Of a DNA stretch of 64,000 bases, positions 1 to 7,806 are shown one piece after another. Within the stretch, counting starts at the first letter, position 1, and every line of letters begins with the position of its first letter. The DNA is taken from assembly GCA_965249955.1 (NCBI GenBank), contig OZ252261.1, positions 1,426,001 through 1,490,000 on the forward strand, given 5' to 3'. The notes below the pieces were generated by a model. That model was not told the DNA's origin and did no database searches. It worked only from the letters and a program-made list of their open reading frames with translations. Both the position numbers and the translations under genes were made by a program. The stretch is from SB11 sp965249955 (GTDB lineage Bacteria > Bacteroidota > Bacteroidia > UBA8524).

Positions 1-1
1 C

Positions 2-940
2 AAAGCCGATATTATAATAAAGGTTGATCCGCCAACCAAAGAAGAGATAGCAATGATGAAAAAAGACCAGTTGCTTATCTCGGCATTGCAAATCACTAAC
101 CTATCAGAAACGTACTTAAAACAACTAATACAAAAAAAAGTAACCGCTATTGGGTTTGAGTATATGCGCGATAGCCAAGGCACGCTATCGGTAATACAAA
201 CCATGAGCGAGATTGCAGGCAGCACCTCAATACTTATTGGTGCCGAATACTTAAGCAACACAGGAGGCGGTAAAGGTGAGCTTTTGGGCGGCGTAGCAGG
301 CATTCCTCCATCAGAAGTTGTAATAATAGGTGCGGGCACAGTGGGCGAATATGCAGCACGCACAGCCATTGGCCTAGGTGCTGTAGTAAAAGTATTTGAC
401 AACTCGCCTGCACGGTTGCGCAGGCTGCAAAACAACCTTAACCAAAGGGTATATACATCTATTATTGTACCCAACATATTAGCCAAAGCACTTAAAAGTG
501 CTGATTTGGCCATAGGCTCTCTTAGAAATGAAGATGGCCGACGCAACCCAACGGTAGTATCAGAAGAAATGGTGGCGCAAATGAAACCCAACAGTGTAAT
601 TGTTGATATTAGCATTGACCAAGGCGGTTGTTTTGAAACCAGTGAGGTAACCAACCATACCAACCCCATTTTCCGCAAGCACGATGTGATACACTATTGT
701 GTACCCAATATACCCTCGCGTGTATCACGCACAGCCAGTTATGCCCTTAGCAATATACTTACACCAATACTATTGGGTATAAGTGAAGCACACGGATTAC
801 GCAACTATTTACAATGGGATAACCTTGCTATGCGCCAAGGTGTGTACATATACAAAGGTGCATTAGTAAAACGCTCGCTAGGCGAACGTTTTAAACTTGA
901 TTTTAAAGATATTGATTTTATTATTGGGGCTAATTTTTAA
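2..940 (+). CDS. ald: Alanine dehydrogenase, 5' end outside window
   Basis: NAD-dependent alanine dehydrogenase (alanine to pyruvate plus ammonia) of the AlaDH/PNT family. The reading frame is open to the window edge: residues encoded before the first ATG at 53 (KADIIIKVDPPTKEEIAMM) already belong to the family, so the gene is cut, not short. About 312 residues are visible of a family length near 370-400. The Rossmann motif GAGTVG follows VVII in the first half, and the segment CVPNIPSRVSRTASYAL matches the conserved proline-rich loop before the last helices. It faces dnaN tail to tail across a terminator. Identification is firm at family level; substrate is by homology. Confidence 0.85.
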   Translation, partial: KADIIIKVDPPTKEEIAMMKKDQLLISALQITNLSETYLKQLIQKKVTAIGFEYMRDSQGTLSVIQTMSEIAGSTSILIGAEYLSNTGGGKGELLGGVAGIPPSEVVIIGAGTVGEYAARTAIGLGAVVKVFDNSPARLRRLQNNLNQRVYTSIIVPNILAKALKSADLAIGSLRNEDGRRNPTVVSEEMVAQMKPNSVIVDISIDQGGCFETSEVTNHTNPIFRKHDVIHYCVPNIPSRVSRTASYALSNILTPILLGISEAHGLRNYLQWDNLAMRQGVYIYKGALVKRSLGERFKLDFKDIDFIIGANF

Positions 941-979
941 ACCTTTAGCCAATAGGTTTTATAGAAAGTTATAAAACAC

Positions 980-1014
980 AAACGCCCGATGGTAATACCA
1001 TCGGGCGTTTTTTA
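980..1014. terminator. Bidirectional terminator between ald and dnaN
   Basis: A perfect 14-bp stem (AAACGCCCGATGGT at 980-993 with its complement at 997-1010) has a 3-base loop and a T run on the + strand. The - strand side has a weaker T-rich tail. It lies between convergent genes. Confidence 0.85.
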
Positions 1015-1030
1015 TACCTATACTAAGTTT

Positions 1031-2152
1031 TTAGTAGTTGTTTAGCATCATTGGCATTACCAACATCAGCATATCTTCGCTGTCTTCGTTCTCAAACGGA
1101 AGCAATACACCAGCACGGTTGGGCGTACTCATTTCAAAATGTACTTTATCAGTATCCATGCTATTTAGCATATCCATAAGGTATTTACTGTTAAAGCCAA
1201 TTTCCATATCCTCACCTTCATACTCGCAATTCAAACGCTCGTGGCCTTCGTTGCTTTGGTCAAAATCTTCGGCAGAAATTAAGATATTGCTACCAGCCAA
1301 TTTCAAGCGTATTTGGTGTGTGGTTTTGTTTGATACAATAGAGATACGTTTTACAGAGTTTAAAAACTCCATACGGTCTATCACCAATTTGTTTGGGTTT
1401 TCTTTAGGGATTACCGCATTATAATCAGGGTAACGCTCATCTATAAGACGGCATACCAAGCTAATATCGGCAAAAGTGAAAAACGCATTAGCGTTATTAA
1501 AATCAACACGCACAGGCGCATCATCATCTTTTAACGATGATTTCAACAAGTTTGATGCTTTTTTAGGCAATATAAACGCTTGTTCAACACCCGGAGCAAC
1601 ATCAGTGCGGCGGTAGCGCACCAAGCGGTTAGCATCAGTAGCCACAAACGATATATTGTTGCTTTTTAGTTCTACATATATACCTGTAAGGTTCAAACGC
1701 AACTCGTCATTTCCTGTAGCAAAAACAGTTTTCGATATTGCTTTTAGCAATACTTCGCTTTTTATACTAAATGATTTATCGCTTTCAACTTCGGGAATTT
1801 TTGGAAAATCTTCACCGGGTTGACCTGCTAATTTAAAACGGCCGTTGCCTGAGCTTATTTCTATTGCATGGGTGTTTTCATCAATAGTAAAAGTAAGTGG
1901 TTGGTCGGGCAAAGAGCGTAAAATATCTAAGCAAAGTTTTGAGGGAACAGCAATTTGCCCTTCTTCTTGTGCTTCTACCTTTAGGGTAGTAGTCATGCTC
2001 GTTTCCAAGTCAGTAGCACTAATAGTCAAATTACCCTCCTTTATATCAAACAAAAAGTTCTCTAAAATGGGGATAACAGCTTTAGAAACCACTACACCAC
2101 TCACAACTTGCAGGTGCTCTAATAAAACGGTTTTAGAAACGATAAACTTCAT
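1031..2152 (-). CDS. dnaN: DNA polymerase III beta subunit (sliding clamp)
   Basis: Ring-shaped processivity clamp of the replicative polymerase. The 373-residue length is typical. It begins MKFIVSKTVLLEHLQ and has the three-domain clamp pattern: domain 1 with ISATDLETSM, domain 2 with FVATDANRLVRY near the middle, and a C-terminal end MLMLVMPMMLNNY that fits the family's VxPMRL-like tail, which contributes to the peptide-binding pocket. No replication origin or dnaA is seen next to it, so it is not in the classic dnaA-dnaN arrangement here. A good promoter precedes it. Confidence 0.95.
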   Translation of the reverse strand: MKFIVSKTVLLEHLQVVSGVVVSKAVIPILENFLFDIKEGNLTISATDLETSMTTTLKVEAQEEGQIAVPSKLCLDILRSLPDQPLTFTIDENTHAIEISSGNGRFKLAGQPGEDFPKIPEVESDKSFSIKSEVLLKAISKTVFATGNDELRLNLTGIYVELKSNNISFVATDANRLVRYRRTDVAPGVEQAFILPKKASNLLKSSLKDDDAPVRVDFNNANAFFTFADISLVCRLIDERYPDYNAVIPKENPNKLVIDRMEFLNSVKRISIVSNKTTHQIRLKLAGSNILISAEDFDQSNEGHERLNCEYEGEDMEIGFNSKYLMDMLNSMDTDKVHFEMSTPNRAGVLLPFENEDSEDMLMLVMPMMLNNY

Positions 2153-2185
2153 ACCTTCTCGATAAAATTATAGTATTTAAAATGC

Positions 2186-2217
2186 CAAAATTACAGGCAG
2201 GTTGCAATATAGTCAAT
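2186..2217 (-). promoter_or_regulatory. dnaN promoter, Bacteroidota type
   Basis: On the - strand TAATTTTG (2193-2186) matches the -7 consensus TAnnTTTG, with TTG (2216-2214) 20 bases upstream as the -33 element. The predicted leader before the dnaN ATG is about 25-30 bases. Confidence 0.6.
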
Positions 2218-2240
2218 TGTTATTTATGAACATTACCCAC

Positions 2241-2642
2241 TTACCTGTTTTGCAGGTGCTCTTCCATAGGTTCCCAGTAAAACTCAATCCACCCTTTTGC
2301 TATCGAATCAAAATGGGCAGTAGGTATTCCTTTCTGGCTAAATTTCAACAAACAACCGTCAGGATGTTCAAGCAAAACCATTTTAATTTGAGAGAAATGA
2401 TCTTTAGGCCAGCCATCTTCCTCGGCGCGCCACGTTTGCACTATTAGCGCACCAATTTCAAGCTCTTGTATTATACCTGTAGCATAGCCATCGTATGCAC
2501 TAAAAACGCCCTCTTCTTCAGCATCAATTTTAGCCGTTCCGCCTGTTATATTGCTATGCTCATCTTCATCCAAATAGCACTCGTATACACGTAGCGGCGA
2601 TGCAGGAAAAATATATTCTTGGTATAAATCTTTGGTTTGCAT
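2241..2642 (-). CDS. SRPBCC/AHSA1-like START-fold protein
   Basis: A 133-residue protein of the activator-of-Hsp90 (AHSA1)/START-like group, a helix-grip fold that binds hydrophobic ligands. Seen: IFPASPLRVYECYLDE near the N-terminus (the usual 'vYea~w~d' start), a middle YDGYATG then IVQTWRAEEDGWP, and a C-terminal GWIEFYWEPMEEHL helix typical of this family ('GW~~~~~~Lk~hL'). There are no catalytic residues to name. The ligand is unknown. It is a single gene on the same strand as dnaN, 88 bases away. Confidence 0.7.
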   Translation of the reverse strand: MQTKDLYQEYIFPASPLRVYECYLDEDEHSNITGGTAKIDAEEEGVFSAYDGYATGIIQELEIGALIVQTWRAEEDGWPKDHFSQIKMVLLEHPDGCLLKFSQKGIPTAHFDSIAKGWIEFYWEPMEEHLQNR

Positions 2643-2687
2643 AAAAATATGTGGCTCAAATGTACATCTTTTAAAACCCGATTTAGT

Positions 2688-2802
2688 TTAAGCCAACCCA
2701 ATTTATGAAAATGCAAGCACCCTACAATTACGCCCTTCTCATTTTTGTATGAGAAAGGCGTTAAGAACTTCCAACACTAAACTCATTTTTAGGGTGAGTT
2801 AG
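2688..2802. repeat. Degenerate copy (E6) of the TTAACTCACCC hairpin element
   Basis: Read on the - strand this starts TAACTCACCCTA (2801-2790), has a central hairpin at 2731-2760 (CGCC-TTCTCAT stem with one mismatch), and ends near 2688 with a diverged GGGTTGGCTTAA. Its length (115 bp) and the central hairpin position match the intact elements at 20960, 45564, 49008, 49176 and 49692. The TAA stop of the RibD-like gene is formed by this element's terminus. The hairpin could also act as that gene's terminator. Confidence 0.5.
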
Positions 2803-3353
2803 ATTTTATTGGGCTGATAAGTAAGCATTACCACTCCCGATTTGGTGGGTTTACTATCTACCAGCTTTAAGTATTCTCTTTTCTTAATATCGATAAATAG
2901 CGGCTTACCTGCTCCAAGTATTATTGGGTGAAGTCCCAATTCGTATTCGTCCACCAAGTCAAGATTTACAAAAGTGGTTACCAAGCTAGAGCCTCCAAAC
3001 AACCAAATATCTTTACCTTGTTGGTTTTTCAACTCGTTCACTTTCTCTAAAAGATTTTGACTATTTATCAACTCATCGCCCTCACCTACTTCTTTTAGTG
3101 TATCGCTAAAAACATATTTTCTTATGTTTTTCATTTGCTCATACGCTTCCCGCTCTGCATCATTACTAAACGTCTCAGGGTTTTGATTGCCAAACATTTG
3201 GTAGCTTTTGCGGCCATAAAAAGCAGCATCAAACTTGTTAAAAAAGGTATCAAAGCCCATATCATCGTCCATAATGCACCAATCGTATTCACCATTAGCA
3301 CCTTCAATATAGCCATCAAGGCTTATAGCTAGATTTAAAATTATTTTTCTCAT
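2799..3353 (-). CDS. Dihydrofolate reductase-like (RibD C-terminal domain) protein
   Basis: A 184-residue oxidoreductase of the RibD C-terminal/DHFR-like fold family (YyaP/YwjB type), presumed to use NAD(P)H on a pterin- or flavin-like substrate that is unknown. Seen: MRKIILNLAISLDGYIEGANG (the family's 'l~~S~DG~iag~~g' start), FYGRKSYQMFG, then DIWLFGGSSLVTTF with the glycine-rich nucleotide loop, and ELGLHPIILGAGKPLF near the C-terminus. These are the standard motifs in order and full length. The stop codon lies inside the end of a degenerate repeat element. Confidence 0.85.
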   Translation of the reverse strand: MRKIILNLAISLDGYIEGANGEYDWCIMDDDMGFDTFFNKFDAAFYGRKSYQMFGNQNPETFSNDAEREAYEQMKNIRKYVFSDTLKEVGEGDELINSQNLLEKVNELKNQQGKDIWLFGGSSLVTTFVNLDLVDEYELGLHPIILGAGKPLFIDIKKREYLKLVDSKPTKSGVVMLTYQPNKI

Positions 3354-3446
3354 ACCGCGAAATAATTAAACTCTGTTTTTTAAAAATTGTATAGAATTTT
3401 CTTTTTGTGCTGCTGCTCAAAGCTGGCCAAAGGGCTATAACACACA

Positions 3447-4274
3447 CTAAACATTTATAGCATTGGGAAACGACAACTGCACTTTACCTGCCAACACAGC
3501 CTTTTTGTAGGCTGTTGGAGTAATATGGGTGTAGGCTTTAAAGGTGTGGATAAAATGGGCGTGATCGTAAAAGCCATTATCAATCGCAATGTGTATAAGC
3601 GGGGTGTTTGGCTTTGCCGCTATTTGGGCTACCGCATTGTTTAGTTGTTGCAGTTGCAAGTATTTTTGAGGGGTGAGGCCAAATGCCGCACTAAACCGCG
3701 CAATAAACTTTTTGTGTGCAAAATGCTTATTGGCCAAATAGGCTTTTATATTGCCTTTTTGTAATGTTTGATGGCTTATTATCTGCACAAAATCGTGTAT
3801 GGTAGCATCAATTTTTGCAGGACGAGCCGCTGATAGCAAAAAGCTTTGCAACAATTTAATTTTATCGGCAGGGGCAGGTGTTTGCTCTATTTGGACAGCA
3901 ACTTGCAAAATAGTATCTCCCAAAAGGTATTGTAAGGTTTGGGGTACATTTAAACCAGCAGCATTTACACCCAGCAGGCTATGCAAGCCGTGCGGTTTTA
4001 GCATAATACCAATAGCATTGTATTTGCCCGCCACTTTTGTGGTAAGCGGCTGCTGAAATATGCCCGATACACCACCTACTTTGGTATAATTAAAACGTGT
4101 TGTTGCTGTTTGTACCGAAAAATGCTGACCAAAATTTATAATTATTTCTTGCTGCAAAAACGGAATACAAACCGACGTATACTCCCAATGCTCCTCGTTT
4201 TGATACCATATACAATCAATAGCCTCTTTAAGGTCGTTATCAGGTATATGTATAAGGGCATTCATACAGTACAA
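3447..4274 (-). CDS. AraC-family transcriptional regulator
   Basis: A 275-residue regulator with an N-terminal sensing domain (about residues 1-150) of the type often labelled DUF6597 (PFLQQEIIINFG is characteristic), and a C-terminal AraC DNA-binding domain with two helix-turn-helix units. The second shows IAIDNGFYDHAHFIHTFK followed by ITPTAYKK, the usual 'GF~d~~hF~r~Fk~~~g~tP~~yr' signature. Target genes cannot be told from context: it lies between the RibD-like gene and oxyR on the same strand. Confidence 0.85.
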   Translation of the reverse strand: MYCMNALIHIPDNDLKEAIDCIWYQNEEHWEYTSVCIPFLQQEIIINFGQHFSVQTATTRFNYTKVGGVSGIFQQPLTTKVAGKYNAIGIMLKPHGLHSLLGVNAAGLNVPQTLQYLLGDTILQVAVQIEQTPAPADKIKLLQSFLLSAARPAKIDATIHDFVQIISHQTLQKGNIKAYLANKHFAHKKFIARFSAAFGLTPQKYLQLQQLNNAVAQIAAKPNTPLIHIAIDNGFYDHAHFIHTFKAYTHITPTAYKKAVLAGKVQLSFPNAINV

Positions 4275-4326
4275 AATTAGGGAATAATAGTGATTGGTAT
4301 GATTTCCCCTCGCCCTTTACCTTATT

Positions 4327-5247
4327 TTAAATCTCTAAAACCCGTTTTTCTTTTACATTTCTAATGGGCACATTTTCTAGTATTTCGGCTTTTAGGGCTT
4401 CTAATATTTTATTGCGCGAAAAGTGAATGTGGGTTACCAAACTCACCTCACGTACGGGTGCAGGCGCAGTAAAGCGTTGCAATTTTTTCTTTTGTGCCGC
4501 ATTTAACGAAAGTGTTGCCAATTGGGGCACAATGGTTGTTCCGCCCTGCCCATCCACCATGTTTATAAGGGTTTGTATGCTGCCAGCCTCGTATATCAAA
4601 TTGGGTTTGGTTTTGGATTTTTTGCGCAGCTCGCAATAGTTTAATACTTGCGCACGAAAACAATGCCCCTCTTCTAGCAGCCACAGTTTATCGGGGTTGA
4701 GGTCGGCAGGCACCAATTTGCTGTGGCGTTGTGGCACATCGGTATAGGCCAATAATTCTTCGTAAAACAAAGGGTATTCTTTTATCTGTGCCTCGTTTAG
4801 TGGGGTAGAAAGCAAACCTACATCGGTTTGACCATGCTTTAGCATTTCTATTATTTGCAGGGTGTTAGCCTCGCGCACGGTGATGGAAAGTTTAGGATAT
4901 TTTTCGCTCATCTTACCCAAAAAATAAGGCAGTATGTATGGTGCAAGTGTGGGTATAACAGCCAGCCTAAGCTCGCCATTAGTTTCGTGGGTTTGCTCGC
5001 GGGCAAAACTTTTAAGCTCGTTAGTTTGCACTAAAATATGCCTTGCACGGCTAATTATCTTTTTGCCTTCGGGCGTTGGCTCAACTGGTTGGCGACTACG
5101 GTCGAAAATTTTTAAACCCAATTCATCCTCCAGTTTTTGTATCATCATACTTAGCGTGGGCTGAGTAACAAAGCAGTGCTCCGCCGCTGTGGCAAAGTGA
5201 CGGTGGGTATCAACGGCTATTATGTATTCAAGTTGTTGCAGGTTCAT
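4327..5247 (-). CDS. oxyR: OxyR-type LysR regulator (hydrogen peroxide sensor)
   Basis: LysR-family activator that senses H2O2 by disulfide formation. The N-terminal winged HTH shows FVTQPTLSMMIQKLEDELG; the effector domain contains GHCFRAQVLNYC, two cysteines nine residues apart, matching the reactive pair of E. coli OxyR (C199/C208). I chose the ATG at 5247 (MNLQQLEYIIAV, the family start). An in-frame upstream extension of 17 codons to 5298 is possible but would be encoded by an intergenic repeat. It is divergent from katA, with an OxyR-like operator between them, which supports the name and autoregulation. Confidence 0.9.
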   Translation of the reverse strand: MNLQQLEYIIAVDTHRHFATAAEHCFVTQPTLSMMIQKLEDELGLKIFDRSRQPVEPTPEGKKIISRARHILVQTNELKSFAREQTHETNGELRLAVIPTLAPYILPYFLGKMSEKYPKLSITVREANTLQIIEMLKHGQTDVGLLSTPLNEAQIKEYPLFYEELLAYTDVPQRHSKLVPADLNPDKLWLLEEGHCFRAQVLNYCELRKKSKTKPNLIYEAGSIQTLINMVDGQGGTTIVPQLATLSLNAAQKKKLQRFTAPAPVREVSLVTHIHFSRNKILEALKAEILENVPIRNVKEKRVLEI

Positions 5248-5250
5248 AAC

Positions 5251-5325
5251 GGTTTCGAGTTTCATGTTCCACGTTTCAGGTTGGTTGGTCAAGCTCAACT
5301 TGAAACATTAAACCTGAAACATATA
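5251..5325. repeat. TTTCA-rich intergenic repeat upstream of oxyR
   Basis: Low-complexity tract built of variants of 'gtttcaggtt/acttgaaac/aacctgaaac'. GTTTCAGGTT (5273-5282) and AACCTGAAAC (5311-5320) form a 10-bp inverted repeat. Such tracts are common between genes in Bacteroidota. It reaches to within 4 bases of the oxyR start. Confidence 0.55.
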
Positions 5326-5327
5326 AC

Positions 5328-5363
5328 ATAGATAAAATCTATACAAATATAGAAAATATCAGT
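5328..5363. promoter_or_regulatory. OxyR operator in the oxyR-katA intergenic region
   Basis: ATAG (5328-5331), seven bases, CTAT (5339-5342), six bases, ATAG (5349-5352), seven bases, CAGT (5360-5363). The first half reads ATAGaTaaaAtCTAT, an exact match to the published E. coli OxyR half-motif ATAGnTnnnAnCTAT. The last tetranucleotide is degenerate and the middle spacing is one base short. Its downstream edge touches the katA -33 box, the place expected for an activator. Confidence 0.7.
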
Positions 5364-5394
5364 TTGATTTATCAACATAGGTTAGTGACCTTTG
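5363..5394 (+). promoter_or_regulatory. katA promoter
   Basis: TTTG (5363-5366), 20 bases, then GAccTTTG (5387-5394), one base off the -7 consensus TAnnTTTG. The predicted start of transcription is about 20-25 bases before the ATG at 5421. It is flanked upstream by the OxyR site. Confidence 0.55.
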
Positions 5395-5420
5395 AATTAA
5401 CAAAACAGAAGAATAATACT

Positions 5421-6911
5421 ATGGAAAATAAAAAACTAACAACTGCAAGCGGCAGGCCTTACCACGAGTACCAAAACACACAATCAGCAGGGCCACGCGG
5501 CCCGCTATTATTGCAAGATTATTTTTTGCACGAGGATATGGCGCATTTTAACCGCGAACGTATACCCGAACGTGTGGTACACGCCAAAGGTAGCGGTGCT
5601 TTTGGTACGTTTACCGTAACCAACGATATTAGCCAATATACCAAAGCCAAACTTTTTAACACGGTTGGCAAGCAAACCAAAATGTTTGCCCGTTTTTCTA
5701 CCGTCGGTGGCGAAAAAGGTAGTGCCGACAGCGAACGCGACCCGCGTGGTTTTGCGCTAAAATTTTATACCGAAGACGGCAACTGGGATTTGGTGGGCAA
5801 CAACACGCCTATTTTCTTTATTAAAGACCCTAAAAAGTTTAGCCACTTTATACATACGCAAAAGCGCGACCCACGCACCAATACCAAAAGCCCAACTATG
5901 ATGTGGGATTTTTGGAGCCTAAACCCCGAAAGTTTGCACCAAGTAATGTTTTTGTTCAGTAATCGTGGTACGCCTGATGGGTATAGGCACATGAACGGTT
6001 ACGGCAGCCATACCTTCTCATTTATTAATGCTAAAAACGAGCGTTTTTGGGTGAAATTCCATTTTAAAACCCAACAAGGCATCAAAAACTTTACGGGTGC
6101 TGAGGCCGACCAAATGCGAGCTACCGATATGGAACACTCTCAACGTGATTTGGTGGAGGCGATTGATAGAGGCGATTATCCAAAATGGGCGATGAAAATA
6201 CAAGTGATGACGGAAGAACAAGCCAAAAACAGTCCTTTTAATCCGTTTGACCTTACTAAAGTTTGGCCACACGCCGACTATCCTTTGATAGATGTAGGTG
6301 TGATGGAACTGAACCAAGTACCCGATAATTATTTTAGAGATGTAGAACAATCGGCATTTGCACCTGCCCACGTGGTGGACGGCATTAGTTATTCGCCCGA
6401 TAAAATGCTTCAAGGTCGTCTATTGTCGTACCCTGATGCGCACCCCTACCGTTTGGGGGTTAATTACGAGCATTTGCCCGTGAACCGTTGCCCCTATATG
6501 GTAAATAACTACCAACGTGATGGTCAAATGCAAGTGGGTGATAATGGCGGCAGTAACCCCAACTATGCTCCCAATAGTTTTGACAATATTGTTGCTGATG
6601 AAAGCTACAAAGAGCCTGCACAAACACTAGACAGTATTACTGCTGATTGGTACGACCGTAACGCCCCCGGCGAAGACGACCACTACAGCCAACCCGGTTT
6701 GTTTTACAATAAGGTGTTAAACGACAACGAAAAAGAACATTTGGTAAATAATATAGTGGGAGCGATGAAGGGCATTGGCTCTGAAAAACGCGACGAGATT
6801 ATAAACCGCCAATTGTGCCACTTTTTCCGCGCTGATGTGAAACTGGGCATGGCAATAGCCAATGGCCTAGGTGTAAATGTTGACGAGGTAATGGCTCATC
6901 TGAAACAATAA
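5421..6911 (+). CDS. katA: Catalase (monofunctional haem, clade-3-size subunit)
   Basis: Converts H2O2 to water and oxygen. The start is the ATG at 5421 (MENKKLTTASGRPYHEYQNT), giving 496 residues, the small-subunit catalase size; the longer frame from a TTG at 5364 would run through the promoter. Seen: distal histidine H54 in RVVHAKGSGAFGTF, the distal asparagine in DLVGNNTPIFF, substrate-channel FARFSTV, and the proximal haem tyrosine in RLLSYPDAHPYRLG. No signal peptide is present, so it is cytoplasmic. Peroxide induction by the divergent OxyR is the natural inference. Confidence 0.95.
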   Translation: MENKKLTTASGRPYHEYQNTQSAGPRGPLLLQDYFLHEDMAHFNRERIPERVVHAKGSGAFGTFTVTNDISQYTKAKLFNTVGKQTKMFARFSTVGGEKGSADSERDPRGFALKFYTEDGNWDLVGNNTPIFFIKDPKKFSHFIHTQKRDPRTNTKSPTMMWDFWSLNPESLHQVMFLFSNRGTPDGYRHMNGYGSHTFSFINAKNERFWVKFHFKTQQGIKNFTGAEADQMRATDMEHSQRDLVEAIDRGDYPKWAMKIQVMTEEQAKNSPFNPFDLTKVWPHADYPLIDVGVMELNQVPDNYFRDVEQSAFAPAHVVDGISYSPDKMLQGRLLSYPDAHPYRLGVNYEHLPVNRCPYMVNNYQRDGQMQVGDNGGSNPNYAPNSFDNIVADESYKEPAQTLDSITADWYDRNAPGEDDHYSQPGLFYNKVLNDNEKEHLVNNIVGAMKGIGSEKRDEIINRQLCHFFRADVKLGMAIANGLGVNVDEVMAHLKQ

Positions 6912-6940
6912 TTTTTCATAGATTTCCACTCCTTTTTGCC

Positions 6941-6971
6941 CTCTCCGTTTGTAAAAGCGGAGAGTTTTTTT
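6941..6971 (+). terminator. katA terminator
   Basis: CTCTCCG (6941-6947) and CGGAGAG (6958-6964) form a stem with a 10-base loop, followed by seven T. Confidence 0.8.
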
Positions 6972-6977
6972 GTTCCC

Positions 6978-7058
6978 GTCATGCTGAACTTGTTTCAGCA
7001 TCTCACCCTGCGTAAACGGTTATTGGGCAACGAGATCCCGAAACAAGTTCGGGATGAC
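6978..7058. repeat. Nested palindromic intergenic repeat
   Basis: Two 27-base arms (6978-7004 and 7032-7058) are inverted copies of each other with mismatches. Each arm also folds alone: ATGCTGAA/TTCAGCAT in the left and ATCCCGAA/TTCGGGAT in the right. The GTCATGCTGAAC...GGGATGAC type of repeat is widespread between bacterial genes. No gene is encoded in it. Confidence 0.6.
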
Positions 7059-7131
7059 TAAAGTGAGGCAAAATATTTGGTGAACTTTAAAAGTTTATCT
7101 AATATGGATGATTCAATATCAGTAAACATAA

Positions 7132-7803
7132 ATGAAAGTCCTTTTTACTATAATAGTTTTATTTGTTTTTGTAGGATGTGAGCAAAATACTGTCAAATCG
7201 ACAACGGAAAAACCACCCGCTTCTTTAAAATTAGATTTGGACACAACTAAACTTAACAATCATAAAAAACTTTTCAATAGAGACAGTTTTTTATTAAAGC
7301 CTTTTGATTTACACGAATTTAAAAGAATAAAAAAAGGAGCGAATAGTGGAGTTGGAAGGCAAAAAGATTATTATTTCAAGCCAAGTTATAAAGGTATTTA
7401 TTATCACTTTTTTATTTTTGGGTCAGGTGGAAATTGTTATATAGAAAAAGACACCCTTTTTAGAGAAAATAGATTAAATATAATTACCTATAAGCCTTTG
7501 GGTAAGTATCAAAATGAGTACTTAGATCCCACTGAAGAATTGATTTATTTAGAAGCACATTGTAACGATTTTAACCTACCTGAATTAGCCTTTATTGGGC
7601 TGGACACATCAGAAATAAAAAGCAAACTAGGCACGTTTTCATTTAAAAAAGATAATTGTGCCGTATATACCTATCAAAACAAGGCACTAATTTTAGGATT
7701 ATCAAACTCGAAAATTGGTTGGTTAAAATACATCTATATGAATCAACCATTAATCTTTGAGGAAGATTTAAAAGTAAAAGAAATTTACAGTATCAAAAAG
7801 TAA
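7132..7803 (+). CDS. Predicted lipoprotein, unknown function
   Basis: A 223-residue protein with an N-terminal lipoprotein signal: hydrophobic MKVLFTIIVLFVFVGC with the lipobox FVGC (Cys16). The rest is soluble, rich in Lys, Asn, Phe and Tyr, with no motif I recognise. Base composition is clearly A+T richer than the neighbours, suggesting a fast-evolving or acquired gene. It stands alone between the katA repeat and a convergent transporter gene (3-base gap). Confidence 0.6.
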   Translation: MKVLFTIIVLFVFVGCEQNTVKSTTEKPPASLKLDLDTTKLNNHKKLFNRDSFLLKPFDLHEFKRIKKGANSGVGRQKDYYFKPSYKGIYYHFFIFGSGGNCYIEKDTLFRENRLNIITYKPLGKYQNEYLDPTEELIYLEAHCNDFNLPELAFIGLDTSEIKSKLGTFSFKKDNCAVYTYQNKALILGLSNSKIGWLKYIYMNQPLIFEEDLKVKEIYSIKK

Positions 7804-7806
7804 AGC

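Noticed and set aside
1038..1424. Open frames antisense to dnaN and to many other genes
   Set aside because: They are shadow frames of clear genes with no motif or start signal of their own.
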